Below, piece by piece: positions 42,413 through 45,821 of a stretch of 45,821 nucleotides of DNA. The stretch comes from Thermogemmatispora sp. (GTDB lineage: Bacteria; Chloroflexota; Ktedonobacteria; Ktedonobacterales; Ktedonobacteraceae): assembly GCF_019683635.1 (NCBI RefSeq), contig NZ_JADGIA010000014.1, positions 1-45,821 on the forward strand, in the 5' to 3' direction. Every line of letters begins with the position of its first letter. Within the stretch, counting starts at the first letter, position 1. Both the position numbers and the translations under genes were made by a program. The notes beneath the pieces are model-generated. The model ran no database searches and had not been told where the DNA came from. It saw only the letters and a program-made list of their open reading frames with translations.

Positions 42413-42441
42413 TTGACGGGTGTTATACGGTGTGGTAGGAT
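42413..42441 (+). promoter_or_regulatory. Promoter of the tmRNA gene
   Basis: TTGACG (42413-42418), 17 bases, TAGGAT (42436-42441). Start expected near 42448, so the precursor would carry about 108 bases of 5' leader to be removed, as RNase P does for other tmRNAs. The leader can form an 8-base hairpin (CGATCGGG/CCCGATCG, 42520-42545). Confidence 0.6.
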
Positions 42442-42555
42442 AAGGAGACCACAAGATAGTGGCTTCTTATCGGACCCTGTCTCTGATCGCCTGGACTGGC
42501 CAAGCCTGTCTGGCGATGGCGATCGGGATTGATTCCACCCGATCGACCGCACTAG

Positions 42556-42922
42556 GGGGATGACGGGTTTCGACAGACAAGCTGTTGAAAGGATTGCAGG
42601 CCGAGGTGCCGGTGTGCTCTCTCGTTAAACAACCGGCGAAAAAATAACTGCCAACAAGGCAAATTACTCCTACGCTCTCGCCGCTTAATTAGGCGAGCGT
42701 CGTCCCTCTGACCTTCGCCTGTGGGGTCAGATGTGGGCGCCGACGACACGGGCTGCGGTGCCGGTGATCGCCCTCTAATCGGCATCTAAGACCAGAGGGC
42801 CAGCGCTGAGGAATCCTGTCGGTGGGAGTCCTCTGCGCATAGCAATACACCGACTAAGCCTGTAGGATATCCTTTAACAGGGTTGCCTGGACGGGGAGTT
42901 CAACTCTCCCCCATCTCCACCA
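42556..42922 (+). ncRNA. ssrA: Transfer-messenger RNA (tmRNA)
   Basis: A one-piece tmRNA of 367 bases that frees stalled ribosomes with SmpB. The acceptor stem pairs GGGGATG (42556-42562) with CATCTCC (42912-42918), including the usual G-U pair, followed by A and an encoded CCA. The T arm reads GGGAGTTCAACTCTCCC near the end, and the D-like start is the conserved CGGGTTTCGACAGAC. A tag reading frame and C/G-rich pseudoknot regions lie between. Promoter and terminator are both recognisable. Its partner smpB lies 34 kb away in the same window. Confidence 0.97.
42650..42688 (+). other. tmRNA proteolysis-tag reading frame
   Basis: The resume codon is GCC at 42650, after the usual upstream AACT-type element. 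The frame gives ANKANYSYALAA and stops at TAA (42686-42688). The ALAA ending is the recognised degradation signal for ClpXP-type proteases. Confidence 0.9.
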
Positions 42923-42925
42923 CAT

Positions 42926-42966
42926 CGAGGCCGCTTCTTGAGCGGCCTCGCTCTTTCTCCTTTCCC
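42926..42966 (+). terminator. Intrinsic terminator of the tmRNA gene
   Basis: CGAGGCCGCT (42926-42935) and AGCGGCCTCG (42941-42950) form a perfect 10-base stem with a 5-base loop, then a pyrimidine run (CTCTTTCTCCTTT). It starts four bases after the tmRNA CCA. Confidence 0.85.
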
Positions 42967-43207
42967 GTGTGACAGTTCTCTCTCCTCCTTCCAGCGCACT
43001 CCACCGTTTCAGCGCCTCTCTCAGTAACTCTACCGAGCCGTGGTCATCGATGTCCGCTGTCATACTAAAGTCTTGATGTCTCAAGAGCAGCACTCCGGTG
43101 CAGAGAGGAGCGCGCAGGCGCCAGCTGGTGCGTCAGCCAGGCTTTGCACCCTCGCAGCTGTGCGGCAATAATCTCCTAGCAAGGAAAGAGTATTTGAGGG
43201 GATAGCA

Positions 43208-43559
43208 TCAGGGACCTCCTTCGCGCCTGAAAGGAGACAGGCGATCCTCTCTCTCTCCGATCCCCCTTCCACAATCTGCCTCCCCAGGCAGGGGTTGGTG
43301 CACGATGCGCCAGCTGGTTTGATCCAAGGCGTCCACGGTGTGAGCCACCAGCCACCGCGATTGTCCTTGCACGGCTGGCGACAGACTGCGGGCCACGGCC
43401 TGGCAGGGACGGAAGCGGCCAGACGCAGGGGACCAGACTAAGCCAGCGTCCTCCTGAGAGCTGGCCTGGCAAGGTCCGACGTAGCGCTGAGGGTATCAGG
43501 AGCGAAGCCAGGATTACCAACTCCAGGAGCACCAGCGAAGCGGCATAGGCTCGATGCAT
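43208..43559 (-). pseudogene. Frameshifted remnant of an exported protein
   Basis: The ATG at 43559 begins a good signal-peptide-like segment (MHRAYAASLVLLELVILASL). Further on, a different frame carries protein-like sequence (RWLVAHTVDALDQTSWRIVH, near 43370-43310). Joining them needs a frameshift between about 43475 and 43396. No family recognised; the coding signal could be coincidental. Confidence 0.3.
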
Positions 43560-43884
43560 CTAATGTTATCCGTAAGAACTCAGAGTAAAGGTGCAGATGC
43601 GAAGCGGCAAGGCATCCATTGGCGCAGGAGGAGCCGCTATAGAAGTGGTCGTAGGTCCAGACGGTGCCCTGAGTATCGGTATTACTATAATACGATCCAA
43701 TCGAATGGGACTGCTCACTCCACCCAAGACCGACCGCGGTGGCCCATCAACGATCGTCCGATCCATTGATTGAAGGAATCAACAGAGGTGCCGTCATAGC
43801 GGAAGTTGATGATATCCTTCACCTCGTTGACCTCGCTGCCGAGGTGCTTGCATGGCCCAGACCTCCTTGTGCTGTCAGGAAAGC

Positions 43885-44225
43885 TTCAATAATGGCCATA
43901 GCGGGATAAGTCCACAGGTCGCATGGCAATGACCTGACCTTCAGATCGGGGCGTGTGGGTTCAGCCGGGGGCGAGGCATTCTGTCCTGGCTGGCAGTGGC
44001 TGGTCGGCGAGGTGGTGCAAGCAAGAGGAAGTCATCGAGATAGGCACTGCCGTAGGTCAGAGCTTGTTCAATCGCCGCTTGCCTCATCGGGGTAGCGTCC
44101 TGCTCATGTCATGGAGCTGTAAGATGCGGAGAAATTCCTGCACTCCGCGCTCAGCGGGCCATTTTCGGCGCAGGTCACGCAGCATCTGGTGGTAGCAGAG
44201 CAGCCAATCTTGCGCCACTGCCATA
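43885..44225 (-). pseudogene. Possible transposase remnant, IS21 IstA-like
   Basis: On the minus strand, the frame near 44222-44105 reads QDWLLCYHQMLRDLRRKWPA followed by ERGVQEFLRILQLHD. After a shift, 44080-44000 reads AAIEQALTYGSAYLDDFLLL. These resemble the C-terminal helices of IS21-type IstA transposases (REFxRILxLH, then AVExALxYG). Stops and shifts break the reading several times. No IstB partner or terminal repeats are visible. The identification is from pattern memory only. Confidence 0.35.
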
Positions 44226-44323
44226 TGGGCACGGCGTAATCAAGCGCGCCAGGCCGCTGCGTTTCCTCCCTGCAACAAGCGATCAATTGGCCCCAACTCT
44301 GGCCCTCAGACACCCATCTCCGT

Positions 44324-45742
44324 CTAGAGCGTCTCCCGTACCTCTCTCACAAGCAGCGGATAAAAACAATTACCCAGTGCAAGGGTCCCGAATAGCAGAA
44401 AGACAGCCGCTGCTCCGACCCGATCGGTCAAAATCCCACCCAGCACTTGCCCCAGTGGTGCTAAACCCAGGGAGCCGATGGTATCCAGACTGACGACACG
44501 CCCTAGCTTGTCCCCAGGTACCTGCTCCTGCAAAATAGTGAAATAGACCGTGTTAAAAAAGGTCAGGCCAAAGCCGACCAGGATCGAGGCCAGCGGAGCT
44601 AACCAGAGCGCCAACGGCGCCGGAATCAAGCCAAAAGCAAGCACACCAGCTGCGCTCAGCATCAGCATGAGGTAGGCCAGCAACCCGCGCCGTCCCAGAC
44701 GCAAGATCATCCCCAAAAGGAGAATACTCAGGAGAGAACCAACGGACTCCGCTATCTGGAGAAGGCCAAGGAATCCAGCCCCCTGTCCGTAGACAACCTG
44801 CACCAGCTTTGGCATAGAAACCGCCAAAGTGGCTATAAAGCAGACATTCCCAACAGTCGCACTGAGCAAGGTCACCCAGATCCAGGGCGATTGGCGGACA
44901 TAGGCCAGACCTTCCCCAACGTCCTGCAGCACCTTCTGCAGACCAGACCTCAGCTCCCACAGCCGCCCTCTCACGAGACCCTCCTCCTCGCCTTCAGCGT
45001 CCTCACGCAGCGCCAGAGCTGACGAGCCGAGTTGCTCTTGCATAGGCCGCATGTGGCGCTCAACAATAGGAACAGGGAACAAGAGAAGCATCGAGACAAA
45101 AAAGCTCACAGCATCAAGGGCAAAGGCAGCAAAGGGTCCTACCAGGGCAATGAGTAAAGCCCCAAGCGCCGGCCCCACCAGTCCCGCCAGATTGAGGCTC
45201 AGCGCGGTCAAGGCATTGGCAGATGGCAGCTCCTCCTTCGCTACAAGCTCGGGCGGGAGAGACATCAGCGCAGGATTGAAAAAGCCTTCAACGATCCCAA
45301 AGATAAGGCTCTCTACCACAAGCAGCCAGAGCTGAAGAAGACCGGCAACGCCGAGCACTGTAACGGAGAGCAGGACAAGGCCCCGTAAGCCATCCGACCA
45401 GAGCACGATCGAGCGCCGCGGCAAGCGATCAGCAGCGACCCCCCCAATCAGAACAAAGGCCAGATTGGGGATCAGCTTCGCCATCAAGATCAGCCCCATC
45501 GCCGTGGCCGAGTGCGTCATCAGCAAAACCTGCCAGGCCAGCGCCAGTGAGAAGACATTATTGCCGACGTTCGAGATCGTCTGGCCCAACCACAGCAAGC
45601 GAAAAGGACGACTGGCCAAGGCTCGCGCAAAGGTGAAACGCTGCGTCAGCTGCCGAGAAAACCGACCGCTGCGTCGTAGCCAACCACTAAAGAGAGAAGC
45701 TCTAGCCGCAGGCCGCCGAGGAGGCTCGGAAATATTTGCCAT
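44324..45742 (-). CDS. MFS transporter (putative exporter)
   Basis: A 472-residue major facilitator of the enterobactin-exporter/macrolide-efflux-like MFS_3 group, with about twelve helices, motif A GVAADRLPRRSIVLWSD after TM2, and FNPALMSLPPELVAKEELPSANAL before TM5, which is characteristic of that group. A hydrophilic central loop (about 230-275) separates the halves. Substrate unknown. The ATG at 45742 follows AAAGAGGC by seven bases; an ATG at 45769 is nine codons upstream but has no ribosome site and lies only about ten bases past the -10. Confidence 0.88.
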   Translation of the reverse strand: MANISEPPRRPAARASLFSGWLRRSGRFSRQLTQRFTFARALASRPFRLLWLGQTISNVGNNVFSLALAWQVLLMTHSATAMGLILMAKLIPNLAFVLIGGVAADRLPRRSIVLWSDGLRGLVLLSVTVLGVAGLLQLWLLVVESLIFGIVEGFFNPALMSLPPELVAKEELPSANALTALSLNLAGLVGPALGALLIALVGPFAAFALDAVSFFVSMLLLFPVPIVERHMRPMQEQLGSSALALREDAEGEEEGLVRGRLWELRSGLQKVLQDVGEGLAYVRQSPWIWVTLLSATVGNVCFIATLAVSMPKLVQVVYGQGAGFLGLLQIAESVGSLLSILLLGMILRLGRRGLLAYLMLMLSAAGVLAFGLIPAPLALWLAPLASILVGFGLTFFNTVYFTILQEQVPGDKLGRVVSLDTIGSLGLAPLGQVLGGILTDRVGAAAVFLLFGTLALGNCFYPLLVREVRETL

Positions 45743-45777
45743 TAAGTTTGCCTCTTTATGATCTCTCATGTATAAAT

Positions 45778-45806
45778 ATTATATATCGGACCTCGTTTCC
45801 TGTCAA
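45778..45806 (-). promoter_or_regulatory. Perfect-consensus promoter of the MFS gene
   Basis: Minus strand: TTGACA (45806-45801), 17 bases, TATAAT (45783-45778). Both boxes and the spacing are exactly consensus. Transcription should start near 45771, at or just before the ATG at 45769, leaving a leader of about 30 bases for the ATG at 45742. Confidence 0.8.
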
Positions 45807-45821
45807 TGATAGGTCTCTTAA

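Larger units (their letters stand above)
42967..44323. other. Decayed, gene-poor region
   Basis: About 1.35 kb with no intact gene I can support. Fragments of several reading frames on the minus strand look like eroded proteins and are listed separately. Another minus-strand stretch (about 43836-43742) reads GSEVNEVKDIINFRYDGTSV in one clean frame, protein-like but unidentified. The region, next to a tmRNA gene, is a plausible old integration site, but no att repeat was found by eye. Confidence 0.5.

Noticed and set aside
42552-43093. Minus-strand ORFs of 77 and 79 codons across the tmRNA
   Set aside because: They are antisense to a clearly structured tmRNA gene and its terminator.

Overview
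The window looks like the chromosome of a GC-rich bacterium of the Chloroflexota, most probably class Ktedonobacteria (a Thermogemmatispora-like thermophile). This is inferred from protein flavour: GAF/PAS kinases, a MoxR-DUF58-transglutaminase operon, DUF2079 and DUF4388 proteins, a TIR-NB-ARC-TPR protein, frequent TTG starts with strong Shine-Dalgarno sequences, and a probable HEARO/omega RNA relic. No 16S rRNA gene or tRNA is present, so the taxonomy is an inference.

Layout. 1-3.8 kb: a minus-strand two-component cluster (histidine kinase, KdpE/OmpR-type regulator, start of a receiver-like protein). 4.1-7.7 kb: an MMPL exporter coupled to a CrtC/AttH-like lipoprotein. 7.9-9.0 kb: smpB and a PaaI-type thioesterase. 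9.0-13.6 kb: an MFS transporter, small ORFs, a GNAT acetyltransferase and a two-gene ABC-2 exporter. 13.6-15.3 kb: a gene-poor stretch with a promoter-to-terminator unit lacking a convincing gene, one hypothetical protein, and a structured RNA resembling an IscB omega RNA without its nuclease. 15.3-20.0 kb: moxR-DUF58-transglutaminase operon. 20.5-23.9 kb: acylphosphatase, gatC-gatA, a D,D-carboxypeptidase. 24.1-30.8 kb: a metallophosphoesterase with a disordered insert, a peptidyl-tRNA hydrolase fused to a TIM barrel, and mfd. 30.9-37.7 kb: a DUF4388 protein and a four-gene envelope operon (glycosyltransferase, flippase-like protein, DUF2079 protein, hypothetical). 37.9-42.4 kb: a glycerophosphodiesterase, the TIR-NB-ARC-TPR protein and an FlK-type thioesterase. 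42.4-43.0 kb: the tmRNA gene with promoter and terminator. 43.0-44.3 kb: decayed DNA with protein fossils. 44.3-45.8 kb: an MFS transporter behind a consensus promoter.

Working together: SmpB and tmRNA, both encoded here, are the two core parts of trans-translation, and Pth and Mfd also serve translation/transcription upkeep. The envelope genes (MMPL/lipoprotein, ABC exporter, GT2/flippase/DUF2079, carboxypeptidase, moxR operon) suggest surface building and export. The least explained parts are 13.9-15.2 kb, the sensor kinase with an eroded ATP site, the Pth-TIM fusion and the TIR-NB-ARC-TPR protein.
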